64,000 bases of DNA, from positions 2,790,001-2,854,000 of the forward strand of contig JADKGW010000001.1 in assembly GCA_016722075.1 (NCBI GenBank). The letters run 5' to 3'. Below the pieces are notes generated by a model, which saw only the letters and a program-made list of their open reading frames with translations, searched no databases and had not been told where the DNA came from. This document shows, piece by piece, positions 1-8,419 of this stretch. The position numbers and the translations under genes are program-made. Source of the stretch: Candidatus Kouleothrix ribensis. Its GTDB lineage: Bacteria; Chloroflexota; Chloroflexia; Chloroflexales; Roseiflexaceae. Position 1 is the stretch's first letter; every line of letters begins with the position of its first letter.

Positions 1-1
1 C

Positions 2-184
2 GAGCGCCAGATCGCCGCGCTGGTGCGGCTGGCCGAGCAGCGCCGGATCAGCAACAGCGACCTGCAAGAGCTTGCGCCCGATGTCTCGCCCGAGACACTG
101 CGCCGCGACCTGGCCGACCTGGTCGAGCGCGGGCTGCTGCTGAAGATCGGCGAGAAGCGCGGGGCCTACTATATTCTGAAATAG
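2..184 (+). CDS. C-terminal end of a winged-helix DNA-binding protein (5' truncated)
   Basis: An open frame enters from the window edge and ends at TAG 182-184, giving 60 visible residues. They read as a helix-turn-helix: an initial LVRLAEQ helix, then ISNSDLQEL, then SPETLRRDLADLVERGLL as recognition helix plus wing, ending GAYYILK. This is the DeoR-like winged helix often found at the C-terminus of Fic proteins, AlbA_2/RecG-like ATPases and small regulators. The part that would decide among these lies outside the window. Composition matches the neighbours. It is probably transcribed separately from the S41 gene that follows, since 135 bp separate them. Confidence 0.55.
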   Translation, partial: ERQIAALVRLAEQRRISNSDLQELAPDVSPETLRRDLADLVERGLLLKIGEKRGAYYILK

Positions 185-319
185 CCAGGACGGCCTGGCT
201 GGGTATACTGAGCGACAGCCTCAAAATCGATCCGACCTCGTGCGGCGTGCCGTGGTACACTTAGCTGTGTATGTACGGCCGCTGCTGATGGCAGCACATC
301 ATTGAATGCCGAGGTTGCA

Positions 320-2425
320 ATGATCGATCATCCCCTGGCGCGCCGCCAGCCGTTGGCGCGGCTGCTGGCCGCAGCACTGGCGCTTATCGCCTTATCCGCC
401 TGTGCCTTTTCACCGCTGGCCCAGCCGCGCGAGCCGACGCAGCCCGCCGCGCCAAGCCCCACGCGCGCGACCGAGGCCGAGCTGAGCGCGACACCCGCCG
501 AGCTGAGCGCGACACCCGCCGAGCCGTCGGGTGATACGCGCCCGGCAGCCAGCGGCGGCCCAACCCTGCTGACCGGCACGTTCACCTATACCAACGACAT
601 CATCACCACCTATTATGTCGAGCAAGCCGCCGCGCTGATCGACATGTATGCGTTCGTCAAGCGCGACAAACAGTGGAAAGTGCCGATCGACTCGCAGGTG
701 CTCGGCTACATGAAGCTCGACCAGGCCGCCAAGACCGGCGAATACCGCATCCAGCTGCCGGCCAAGCCGCTAGGCCAGTTCGTCGACCTGAATCACGACG
801 GCAAGGCCGACCGGGGCGTGCAGGTGTTTGCCGCGAGCTACTGGCCGAACATGACCGACGGCCCCTACTCCGAGGGCGACGACCCATCGTACGGCTGGCC
901 ATCGTACCTGGCCTCGACCGTGAACGACACCGAGAACGAGGACGAGGTGCTCGGCGGCAAGCTGGTGGTGTGGGCGCCCGACGCAGCCCAGCAGTTCCCA
1001 ACCGGCTTCGGCGCCGACGGCAAGCTGTTCACCGACGACGACCCGGTTGGCGCGATCCCAGCCGGCTACAGCGTAGTGAACCTGGACAAGCAGCCGTTTG
1101 CGATCAGCCAGGAGGCCGAGCAGCAGCTGACACTGTACGAGCCGAAAGATGTCGAGATCAAGGACTACTCGCAGCAATCGTACAGCCAGGCCTTCAAGCA
1201 GATGCTCGACAAACTCAGGCTCGAGTATGCCTTCAATGGCATCGCCGGCAAGGCGCCCGACTGGGCGGCGATCGAGCGCACCTACACACCGCGCGTGGCC
1301 GAGGCCGAGCGCAATCGCGACGCGGCGGCCTTCTCGCTGGCGATCCACGACTTCACGCTGGAGTTCCGCGATGGCCACGTCGGCATCGGCAGCGACCCGA
1401 ACTATGGCGCGAACTTCCGCGCGGTGGCCGGCGGCGGCTACGGCTTCCTGGCGCGCGCAGTCGATGATGGCCGCGTGATCGTGACGTTTGTGCTGAAAGG
1501 TGGCCCGGCCGCCGGGGCCGGCATGCAGGTGGGCGCCGAGCTGAGCGCATTCGGCGGCAAGCCGATCGCCCAGGCGCTGGCCGAGGTACGCCCGTTCGAA
1601 GGGCCGTTCTCGACCGACTTCGGGCTGCGCAGCGCGCAGCAGCGCTATTTGTCGCGCGCGCCGGTCGGCACCGCCGTACAGGTAACCTTCGCCAACCCCG
1701 GCAAGGCGCCAACCAGCGCCGAGCTGACGGCAGTGCAAGAGTTCGAGAGCTACTTCGCCGGCCTGCCCGCGCGCGACGACGACCCGGCCGCGCTGCCGGT
1801 CGAGGCGCGCGTGCTCAGCCAGGGCGCCGGCTATATCAAGATTCGCACCAACTACGATGATCTCGGGCTGATCGTGCGGCTGTTCGAGCGCGCGCTGAAG
1901 GCCTTCGAGCAGAACAAAATCACGCGCGTGATCATCGACATGCGTGTGAACCCCGGCGGCGCACCGCTGGGCCTGGCCGGCTTCCTGAGCGACAACGAGA
2001 TCGAGCTAGGCCAGACGCTATACTACAGCGAGAAGACCGGCCAGTTCGAGCCAAACGGCGTGCGCGACAAGGTGCGGCCGAATGAGCAGCGCTACACATT
2101 CGAACGGCTGGCCCTGCTGGTCGATCAGACATGTACCAGCGCATGCGAGATCGAGTCGTATGGCTTCAGTAAGCTGCCGAACGCGATTGTCGTGGGCCAA
2201 TTCCCCACCGGCGGCGTCGAGGCCGAGGTTGCGCGTGGGCAGTTCAAGCTGCCCGAGGGCATCGCGCTCCAGTTCCCAACCGGGCGGATCGTGCTGCCCG
2301 ACGGCAGCCTGTTCCTCGAGGGCCAGGGCGTCCAGCCGACCCTGCGCGTGCCGATTACTGCCGCGAATGTGCTGGCAAGCGACGACGCAGTGCTGCAGGC
2401 CGCCGAGGCTGAGCTGGCCAGGTAG
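320..2425 (+). CDS. S41-family (C-terminal processing/tricorn-like) peptidase, lipoprotein
   Basis: A 701-residue exported protein. The N-terminus has an arginine-containing n-region, a hydrophobic stretch and a lipobox LSAC, so it should be a membrane-anchored lipoprotein. A Pro/Thr/Ala-rich linker follows, containing two exact 21-bp repeats (LSATPAE). A PDZ-like segment lies around residues 370-420 (GGPAAGAGMQVG). The S41 core is C-terminal: VIIDMRVNPGG, then TCTSACE with the probable nucleophile Ser. The usual downstream GKG-type lysine motif is not evident; the matching place reads FPTGGVEAEV. ATG 320 is preferred over the upstream TTG because GAGG at 311-314 precedes it by 5 nt. A possible -10 (TACACT, 256-261) lies upstream, with no clear -35. 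Family call firm, substrate unknown. Confidence 0.8.
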   Translation: MIDHPLARRQPLARLLAAALALIALSACAFSPLAQPREPTQPAAPSPTRATEAELSATPAELSATPAEPSGDTRPAASGGPTLLTGTFTYTNDIITTYYVEQAAALIDMYAFVKRDKQWKVPIDSQVLGYMKLDQAAKTGEYRIQLPAKPLGQFVDLNHDGKADRGVQVFAASYWPNMTDGPYSEGDDPSYGWPSYLASTVNDTENEDEVLGGKLVVWAPDAAQQFPTGFGADGKLFTDDDPVGAIPAGYSVVNLDKQPFAISQEAEQQLTLYEPKDVEIKDYSQQSYSQAFKQMLDKLRLEYAFNGIAGKAPDWAAIERTYTPRVAEAERNRDAAAFSLAIHDFTLEFRDGHVGIGSDPNYGANFRAVAGGGYGFLARAVDDGRVIVTFVLKGGPAAGAGMQVGAELSAFGGKPIAQALAEVRPFEGPFSTDFGLRSAQQRYLSRAPVGTAVQVTFANPGKAPTSAELTAVQEFESYFAGLPARDDDPAALPVEARVLSQGAGYIKIRTNYDDLGLIVRLFERALKAFEQNKITRVIIDMRVNPGGAPLGLAGFLSDNEIELGQTLYYSEKTGQFEPNGVRDKVRPNEQRYTFERLALLVDQTCTSACEIESYGFSKLPNAIVVGQFPTGGVEAEVARGQFKLPEGIALQFPTGRIVLPDGSLFLEGQGVQPTLRVPITAANVLASDDAVLQAAEAELAR

Positions 2426-2485
2426 TACCAGATCTGGGTATACACTCGCCGTATCGGCACGGCATAGGCAGTCGGTGGCTCTGGC

Positions 2486-2581
2486 TTGCGGCAGAGCGGT
2501 GCTTCCATCCAAATGTGTCTGATGTTCGCGCGCAGCGCGAAAACCAGGCACACAACGTGCGCAAGTACTATGCTGCCGCAA
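2486..2581. repeat. Palindromic dispersed element, copy 1
   Basis: The left arm 2486-2504 (TTGCGGCAGAGCGGTGCTT) is an imperfect inverted repeat of the right arm 2563-2581. Between them lies another inverted repeat centred on TTCGCGC-GCA-GCGCGAA (2525-2541). Ends and layout match the copies at 10585, 27144 and 34331. It sits between the S41 stop and the TetR promoter and has no coding potential. Confidence 0.7.
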
Positions 2582-2597
2582 ACAACATGTGAGGCTC

Positions 2598-2625
2598 GGG
2601 GGCGGCTGCGCCGCCCCCGCTTTTA
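2598..2625 (+). terminator. GC-rich hairpin followed by T-run
   Basis: A perfect 9-bp stem (GGGGGCGGC, loop TGC) is followed by GCTTTTATTT. This fits an intrinsic terminator for rightward transcription from the S41 gene, placed before the TetR promoter. Confidence 0.6.
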
Positions 2626-2675
2626 TTTCCAGCGCGGCGATGCTGCACACCGCAGCGAGTATACATCAAAAGTCC

Positions 2676-2727
2676 TGATTGACTCATCAATCAAGATCGG
2701 CTATAATCTTGATTGACTGATCAACCA
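2676..2727 (+). promoter_or_regulatory. tetR promoter with two operator copies
   Basis: A near-ideal sigma-70 promoter is visible: TTGACT at 2679-2684, a 17-nt spacer, and TATAAT at 2702-2707. Two copies of an 18-bp palindrome flank it: TGATTGA-CTCA-TCAATCA at 2676-2693 covers the -35, and TGATTGA-CTGA-TCAACCA at 2710-2727 covers the start region. Centres are 34 bp apart, about three helical turns. This is the expected layout for autorepression by the adjacent TetR protein; binding is inferred. Confidence 0.8.
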
Positions 2728-2746
2728 AGTGTAGCGAGAGCGAGCG

Positions 2747-3370
2747 ATGCGCAAGAAAGACGAGATCGACAGTGCCGACCGGCGCCAGCAGATTATCGAG
2801 GCCGCGCTCAAGGTCTTCAGCACCAAAGGCTTCCACAAGGCCACCAACAAAGACATCGCCGAGGCCGCCGGTGGCATCTCGCCAGGGCTGATCTACTGGT
2901 ATTTCAAAGACAAAGAAGACCTGCTGCTGACGATCATCCGCGAGCGCGCGGCGGTGTTTCAGCTGGCCGACCACCCCGAGCGGATCATGGATCTGGCGCC
3001 GCGCGAGGGCCTGGCGCTGATCGGGAGCACCTACTTATCGGTGTTTCGTGTGCCGGGCAATGTGGCGATTCTGCGCATCCTGGTGGGCGAGGCGATCCGC
3101 TTCCCGCAGATCGGCGAGATGTTCTTCAAGCTGGTCGGCCGGCGCTTTCTCGATTTCCTGAGCCAGTATTTGCAGCATCAGGTTGAGCTGGGGCGCCTGC
3201 GCCCACACGCAAGCATGATCGCCGCGCGCAGCTTTCTGGGCATGCTTGTGGTCAACGTGGTTGCCCGCGAGCTCATGCGCCAGCCCGAGGCGCTCAGCAC
3301 CAGCGACGAGCAGATCGTTACAACCGTGGTCGATATTTTTGTGAGCGGGCTCGAGCCGCGTTCGCAGTAA
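2747..3370 (+). CDS. TetR/AcrR-family repressor of the downstream exporter
   Basis: A 207-residue protein with a typical TetR N-terminal HTH: RRQQIIEAALKVFSTKGF, then TNKDIAEAAGGISPGLIYWYFKDKEDLL at about residues 10-58. The remaining helices form the ligand-binding/dimer domain. Length is normal for the family. It starts 20 nt after an operator-like palindrome and 10 nt separate its stop from the permease gene, so it probably represses itself and the exporter genes 3381-8328. The ligand cannot be read from sequence, but an exported toxic compound or lipid is the usual partner for this gene arrangement. Confidence 0.9.
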   Translation: MRKKDEIDSADRRQQIIEAALKVFSTKGFHKATNKDIAEAAGGISPGLIYWYFKDKEDLLLTIIRERAAVFQLADHPERIMDLAPREGLALIGSTYLSVFRVPGNVAILRILVGEAIRFPQIGEMFFKLVGRRFLDFLSQYLQHQVELGRLRPHASMIAARSFLGMLVVNVVARELMRQPEALSTSDEQIVTTVVDIFVSGLEPRSQ

Positions 3371-3380
3371 GGAGCGCCCC

Positions 3381-4511
3381 ATGGGATCGCGCCTGCTACC
3401 GATCATTCGGAAAGAGTTCATCCACATCATCCGCGACCCGCGCACGCTGGCGGTGATGTTCGTGATGCCGCTGATGCAGCTGATTTTGCTGGGCTATGCC
3501 GCCACGTCGGACGTGCGCAACGTGCCGCTGGCAGTCCACGACCAGAGCCGCACGCCGCAGAGCCGCCACCTGATCGAGGCGTTCGTGCAGTCGGGCCAGT
3601 TCGAGGTGCTACGGCTGGCCGGCAGCGAAGACGAGCTGGCCCGGCTGGTCGACAACGGCACCGTGCGCGCCGGGCTGATCATCCCGCCGGCCTACGCCAG
3701 CGACCTGACCGGCGGGCATGGCGCGCAGGTAGCCTTCGTGCTCGACGGCTCGGACCCCTCGGTGGCGTCGTCGGCGCTCTCGTCGGCCCGGCTGATCGGC
3801 CAGGTCGAGGCTACCAGCATCCAGCAGCAGGCGCTGGCGCGGCGCGGCGCGGCGGTGTCGATTGCGCCGCCCATGGAGGTGCGCACACGCGTCTGGTACA
3901 ACCCCGACATGCAGAGCGCGGTGTTTATGGTGCCGGCGCTGATCGGCCTGATCTTGCAGATGCAGGCCACGCTGCTCACCGCCTCGGCGATCGTGCGCGA
4001 GCGCGAGCGCGGCACGATCGAGCAGCTGATCGTCACGCCGATCCGGCCGATCGAGCTGATCCTGGGCAAGATTCTGCCCTACGCGCTGGTGGCGCTGCTG
4101 ATCACGATCGAGATCTTGCTGATCGGCACGCTCTGGTTCGGCGTGCCGATCAAGGGCAACCTGCTGCTGCTGCTGGGCATCTCGTGCCTGTTCTTGATCT
4201 CGTCGCTCAGCATTGGCCTGCTGATCTCGACGGTGGCGCAGACCCAGCAAGAGGCCTTTCTGCTCACGTTCCTGACGCTGCTGCCGTCGATCTTTCTCTC
4301 GGGCTTCATCTACCCGATCGCGGCGCTGCCGAAGCTGCTGCAAGTGCTCAGCGGTGTGGTGCCGCTCAGCTATTTCCTGGTGGTGGTGCGCGGAATTGTG
4401 ATCAAGGGCGTCGGCATCCCGGCGCTCACCAGCCAGATCGGCGCGCTGCTGATCTTCGGCGCGGTGCTGATCGTGCTGGCGGCGACGCGCTTTCGCAAAC
4501 GACTCGATTAA
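3381..4511 (+). CDS. ABC-2 type exporter permease (YbhS/YhhJ-like)
   Basis: A 376-residue inner-membrane protein. One N-terminal TM (about residues 22-42, containing FVMPLMQLILLGYA) is followed by a large extracytoplasmic loop (45-170). About five TMs occupy the C-terminal half, including the conserved RERERGTIEQLIVTPIRP cytoplasmic segment before TM3. This is the ABC2_membrane_3 architecture. It forms the channel for the ATPases encoded at 6446 and 7387. Related loci often encode two permeases; only one is present here, so the complex may be a homodimer, or a second half lies elsewhere. A good RBS (AAGGAG) precedes ATG 3381. Confidence 0.88.
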   Translation: MGSRLLPIIRKEFIHIIRDPRTLAVMFVMPLMQLILLGYAATSDVRNVPLAVHDQSRTPQSRHLIEAFVQSGQFEVLRLAGSEDELARLVDNGTVRAGLIIPPAYASDLTGGHGAQVAFVLDGSDPSVASSALSSARLIGQVEATSIQQQALARRGAAVSIAPPMEVRTRVWYNPDMQSAVFMVPALIGLILQMQATLLTASAIVRERERGTIEQLIVTPIRPIELILGKILPYALVALLITIEILLIGTLWFGVPIKGNLLLLLGISCLFLISSLSIGLLISTVAQTQQEAFLLTFLTLLPSIFLSGFIYPIAALPKLLQVLSGVVPLSYFLVVVRGIVIKGVGIPALTSQIGALLIFGAVLIVLAATRFRKRLD

Positions 4512-4659
4512 TTGAGGACGTACACAGCTGCGTTGTTCCGCAGCGCGATGCGGCGCTGCGTGCCTGCGGCTGAACGCGCCTCTCCAATTGTCCGGAGCCT
4601 GCCGGGGTACGTGTTGAGGGCAATGCTCAACGTACACTCAAACCTACAAGAGGTGTGAT

Positions 4660-6276
4660 ATGGCCAAGCGAGTACGGATTATCGCGCCACTGCTGGTGGT
4701 GGCGCTGTTGGCCGCAGGCGGCTACTGGTGGTGGAGCGGGCGCGCCACCGCAGCGAGCGCCGGGTCGCTCAGCGGCTCGGGCACGATCGAGGCCGAGGAT
4801 GTGCTGATCACCGCCGAGGTGAGCGGCCGAGTTCAAGAGCTGCTGGTCGATGAGGGCCAGGAGGTGCGCGCCGGCCAGACGCTGGTGCAGCTCGACTCGG
4901 CGCTGCTCGCGGCCCAGCGCGACCAGGCCGAGGCCGCAGTGGCAGTGGCCGCCGCAAACCTGGCGCTGGTCAAGGCCGGCACACGCCCCGAGGATCTCGC
5001 CGCCGCGCAGGCCCAGCTGGCGCAGGCCCAGGCCGCGCGCGATGGCGCGGCCCAGGCGTATGCCAACGCCCAGGCCGCGCTCGCAAACCCACAGCAGCTC
5101 GACGCCCAGGTGGTGCAGGCCCAGGCCGCGCGCGACAGTGCCCAGCGCGCGCTGGCGCAGGTGCAGGCCGGCAACCGCGCCGAGGATGTCGTGGCGGCCC
5201 AGGCGGCGCAGGCCCAGGCGGCTGTGAGCCTGCAAAGCACGCGCGACCGGCTCTCGGCGGCCAAGACTCAGGCCGAGGCGCAGGTGCAGCAGGCCGCGCT
5301 GGCGCTCACTCAGGCCCAGGCGCGCTACGCCCAGGCCAAAACCTTCTGGGATCATATCGAGGCCGAGGGCACCGACCCGATCATGCCGAACGTGACCGAC
5401 CCGAAGACCGGCAAGAAGGTGGCGAACACGCTTAGCGACGGCCAGCGCGAGAGCTACTACGCCCAGCTGGTGCAGGCCGAGGCCGCGCTGCACCAGGCCG
5501 AGCAGAGCGTGCAGCAGGCCCAGGTGGCGGCCGAGGCCGCCCGCCAGGCCGAGGTCACCGGCATCCAGGCGGCCGAGAGCCAGCTGCAGTCGGCCGATGC
5601 CACGCTAGCCAAGCTGCGCAATGGCCCGACCAAAGAGACCCTGGCGGCGGCGCAGACGGCGCTGACGAATGCGCAGCGCGTGCTCAGCCAGGTGCTGGCG
5701 ATGCGCAAGCAGCCGCTGCAGCTCCAGGCCGCTGTTGACGCTGCCAAAGCCCAGCAGGAAGCCGCCGAGGCTGTGCTGGCCCAGGCGCAGGCCCGGCTCG
5801 AGCTGGCGCAGGCCGGCGCGCGCGCCGAGCAGGTGGCGGTGGCCGAGGCCGCGCTGGCCCAGGCCCGCGCAAACGCGCGCCAGGTTGCGGTGCAGCTGGC
5901 CAAGGCCACGCTCACCGCGCCGCGCGGCGGCGTGGTGCTGAGCCGCGCCATTCACGCGGGCGAGCAGGCACTGCCCGGCGCAGCGCTGATGACGATCGGC
6001 TCGCTCGACACCGTGCGCCTGACGCTATATATCGGCGACACCGACATCGGCCGCGTGCGCCAGGGCCAACCCGTCGAGGTGACGGTCGATAGCTTCACCG
6101 GCCGCGTGTTCAAGGGCACGGTGTCGTTCATCGCACAAGAGGCGCAGTTCACGCCACGCAATGTGCAGACGAAAGACGAGCGCGCGACGACGGTGTTCGC
6201 GGTGCGCGTCGAGCTCGCCAACCCCGATCACGCGCTCAAGCCCGGCATGCCCGCCGACGCCGTGATCGTCGAGTGA
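4660..6276 (+). CDS. HlyD/EmrA-type periplasmic adaptor (membrane fusion) protein
   Basis: A 538-residue protein with an N-terminal TM anchor (about residues 6-24). A biotinyl-lipoyl-like half motif follows (EVSGRVQELLVDEGQEVRAGQTLVQLD, residues 50-78). A very long Ala/Gln/Glu coiled-coil hairpin runs from about 85 to 430, rich in AQAQA and AAQAQLAQAQAA patterns. Then come the second lipoyl half (LTAPRGGVVLSRAIHAGEQ) and a beta-barrel domain. It should link the ABC permease to the outer layers or act as a substrate-accepting rod. RBS AAGAGGTG precedes ATG 4660. The 148-bp gap from the permease gene may contain its own promoter. Confidence 0.88.
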   Translation: MAKRVRIIAPLLVVALLAAGGYWWWSGRATAASAGSLSGSGTIEAEDVLITAEVSGRVQELLVDEGQEVRAGQTLVQLDSALLAAQRDQAEAAVAVAAANLALVKAGTRPEDLAAAQAQLAQAQAARDGAAQAYANAQAALANPQQLDAQVVQAQAARDSAQRALAQVQAGNRAEDVVAAQAAQAQAAVSLQSTRDRLSAAKTQAEAQVQQAALALTQAQARYAQAKTFWDHIEAEGTDPIMPNVTDPKTGKKVANTLSDGQRESYYAQLVQAEAALHQAEQSVQQAQVAAEAARQAEVTGIQAAESQLQSADATLAKLRNGPTKETLAAAQTALTNAQRVLSQVLAMRKQPLQLQAAVDAAKAQQEAAEAVLAQAQARLELAQAGARAEQVAVAEAALAQARANARQVAVQLAKATLTAPRGGVVLSRAIHAGEQALPGAALMTIGSLDTVRLTLYIGDTDIGRVRQGQPVEVTVDSFTGRVFKGTVSFIAQEAQFTPRNVQTKDERATTVFAVRVELANPDHALKPGMPADAVIVE

Positions 6277-6281
6277 CGCGC

Positions 6282-6429
6282 GCCACGAGCCACGAGCCAC
6301 GAGCCACGAGCCACGAGCCACGAGCCAGGGAGACCGTCTCCGTGTCTCCGGTCTCCGTGTCTCCGTGTCTCCGTGTCTCCCGGTCTCCGTGTCTCCGGTC
6401 TCCGTGTCTCCCGTGTCTCCCGTGTCTCC
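6282..6429. repeat. Heptamer array (GCCACGA)n followed by octamer array (GTGTCTCC)n
   Basis: 6282-6327 holds about 6.5 copies of the 7-bp unit GCCACGA. 6335-6429 holds about a dozen copies of GTGTCTCC or variants (GGTCTCC, GTCTCCC). The array begins five bases after the stop of the adaptor gene and ends just before the RBS of the ATPase gene. The same octamer is expanded inside mfd, and the same heptamer recurs at 23258. Confidence 0.9.
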
Positions 6430-6445
6430 TTATCTGAGGAACGCC

Positions 6446-7390
6446 ATGCAGTCTGTTGCGATCGAAACCACCAGCCTGAGCCGCAGCTTCGGCCTGATCC
6501 GCGCAGTCGATGCGCTGAGCATGCGCGTGCCGGCCGGCCGGATCTATGGGCTGGTCGGGCCGGATGGCGCGGGCAAGACCACCACGCTGCGCATGCTCTG
6601 CGGCGCGCTCCAGATTGGCGCCGGCCAGGCTAGCGTGCTGGGCATCGACGTGGCCCGCGACCCCGAGGGCGTGCGCCGGCGGATCGGCTATATGCCGCAG
6701 CGCTTCAGCCTGTATGGCGACCTGACCGTGCGCGAGAATATGTGCTTCTTCGCCGATGTCTATGGCGTGCCGCGCGCGCAGCAGCCCGCGCTGCTCGAGC
6801 GGCTGCTGGGCTTCAGCCGGCTTGGCGCGTTCCAGGGCCGCCGCGCCGATGCGCTCTCGGGCGGCATGAAGCAGAAGCTCGCGCTGGCCTGCACACTCGT
6901 GCATAAGCCGGCGCTGCTGCTGCTCGACGAGCCGACCACCGGCGTCGACCCGGTTTCGCGCCGTGAGTTCTGGGATATTTTGCGCGACGCCGTGAACCAG
7001 GACGGCATGACCGTGCTGGTGTCGACGCCCTATATGGACGAGGCCGACCGCTGCCATACCGTCGGGTTCATGCGCGCCGGGGCGTTGATGGCCGCCGGCA
7101 GCCCGCGCGAGCTGCAACGGCTGGTGCCCGGCCGCGTGTTCGAGGTTCACGCCCGCCCGCTGCACGCGGCCCAGCAGCAGCTGCGCGCGCTGCCCGGCGT
7201 GCGCGAGGTGCAGGTGTTCGGCGATCGGCTGCACCTGTTTGCCGACAGCGCGCTCGACGAGGGTGTGCTCGCGGGCCAGCTGGCAGCCGCCAATGTGGCG
7301 ATCACGGCTGTGCGGCCAATTCAGCCAACCATGGAAGACGTATTTATGTATCTGCAGCGCGGCGCTGCTGTGAAGGAACAAGCGCAATGA
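6446..7390 (+). CDS. ABC exporter ATPase, first subunit (YbhF N-half-like)
   Basis: A 314-residue nucleotide-binding subunit. Walker A is GPDGAGKTTT, the Q-loop lies in YMPQRFSLY, the signature is LSGGMKQK, Walker B is LLLLDEPTTGVDP. The segment that normally carries the H-loop His reads STPYMDEADR, with Pro where His is expected. This may make one composite ATP site degenerate. ATG 6446 is chosen because GAGGA at 6436-6440 precedes it and the longer frame only reads through the octamer array. Its last codons overlap the next ATG by 4 bp (ATGA), so the two ATPases are translationally coupled. Confidence 0.88.
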   Translation: MQSVAIETTSLSRSFGLIRAVDALSMRVPAGRIYGLVGPDGAGKTTTLRMLCGALQIGAGQASVLGIDVARDPEGVRRRIGYMPQRFSLYGDLTVRENMCFFADVYGVPRAQQPALLERLLGFSRLGAFQGRRADALSGGMKQKLALACTLVHKPALLLLDEPTTGVDPVSRREFWDILRDAVNQDGMTVLVSTPYMDEADRCHTVGFMRAGALMAAGSPRELQRLVPGRVFEVHARPLHAAQQQLRALPGVREVQVFGDRLHLFADSALDEGVLAGQLAAANVAITAVRPIQPTMEDVFMYLQRGAAVKEQAQ

Positions 7391-8328
7391 ATAGCGCCTA
7401 CGCCGTAGAAACCGAGAACCTGACCCGCCGCTTCGGCGAGTTTGTGGCCGTCGATAATGTGACGCTCAAGGTTGCGCCGGGCGAGGTATTCGGCTTCCTG
7501 GGGCCAAACGGCTCGGGTAAAACCACCACCATCCGCATGCTGTGCGGCCTGCTGGCGCCGAGCCAGGGCGCCGGCCGCGTGCTGGGCTTCGACATCGGCC
7601 GCGAGAGCGAGGCGATCAAAGCCCGGATCGGCTATATGTCGCAGAAGTTTAGCCTGTACGCCGACCTGACTGTGCGCGAGAATCTGGCGTTCTACGCCGA
7701 TGTGTACGGCATCGCGCGAGCCGAGCGCGGCACCCGGCTGGCCAGCCTGATCGACATGGCCGGCCTGCATGGGCGCGAGCGCGAGCTGACCGCCAACCTC
7801 TCGGGTGGCTGGAAGCAGCGCCTGGCCCTGGCCTGCGCGATCGTTCACCAGCCGCGCATGCTATTCCTCGACGAGCCGACCGGCGGGGTCGATCCCGAGG
7901 CGCGTCGCGCGTTCTGGGAGCTCATCTACGAGCTGGCCCAACAAGGCGTGACTGTGTTCGTCACCACCCACTACATGGACGAGGCCGAGCACTGCAACCG
8001 GATCGGCCTGATGTATGGCGGGCGACTGGTAGCGCTCGATACACCCGCCGCGCTCAAGCGCAGCACTATCGACGGCGAGGTGCTCGAGATCGAGGGCGTG
8101 CCGCAAGACCAGGCCCGCGATGTGGCGGCTGCACAGCCAGGTGTGCGCGAGGTGGCGCCGCATGGCGCACGCCTGCATGCGATCGTCGATGATGCTGCGC
8201 TGCGCGGGCCGCAGCTGGCTGCCGCGCTGGGCACGGCCGGCGTGGCCGAGGCGCGCGTCGAGCAGATCGAGCCATCGCTCGAGGATGTGTTCGTGGCGCT
8301 GGTGGCCGGCAAGGCCGCCGAGTCGTAG
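7387..8328 (+). CDS. ABC exporter ATPase, second subunit
   Basis: A 313-residue ATPase with all canonical motifs: Walker A GPNGSGKTTT, signature LSGGWKQR, Walker B MLFLDEPTGGVDP, and an intact H-loop in TTHYMDEAEHC. Together with the 6446 subunit it resembles the two halves of fused YbhF/RbbA-type ATPases, here as separate, overlapping genes. The C-terminal 90 residues (VREVAPHGARLHAIVDD onward) form the regulatory alpha/beta domain common in this group. Likely last gene of the exporter operon. Confidence 0.9.
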   Translation: MNSAYAVETENLTRRFGEFVAVDNVTLKVAPGEVFGFLGPNGSGKTTTIRMLCGLLAPSQGAGRVLGFDIGRESEAIKARIGYMSQKFSLYADLTVRENLAFYADVYGIARAERGTRLASLIDMAGLHGRERELTANLSGGWKQRLALACAIVHQPRMLFLDEPTGGVDPEARRAFWELIYELAQQGVTVFVTTHYMDEAEHCNRIGLMYGGRLVALDTPAALKRSTIDGEVLEIEGVPQDQARDVAAAQPGVREVAPHGARLHAIVDDAALRGPQLAAALGTAGVAEARVEQIEPSLEDVFVALVAGKAAES

Positions 8329-8419
8329 TACACGCCGCTTAATCGAAAATTCAGCCGCCTGCGCTACACTCGTGGTAGCGGGCGGCAGCGACGCGCTGTG
8401 GCCCCTCAGGGAGCAGCGT

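Noticed and set aside
3609..4637. 342-residue minus-strand frame opposite the ABC permease
   Set aside because: Composition (His, Arg, Gln-rich) is typical of an antisense frame; the permease on the other strand is unmistakable.
8120..8419. Longer N-terminus for the phytase-like protein
   Set aside because: It would overlap the ATPase gene out of frame and put the lipoprotein signal peptide inside the protein.
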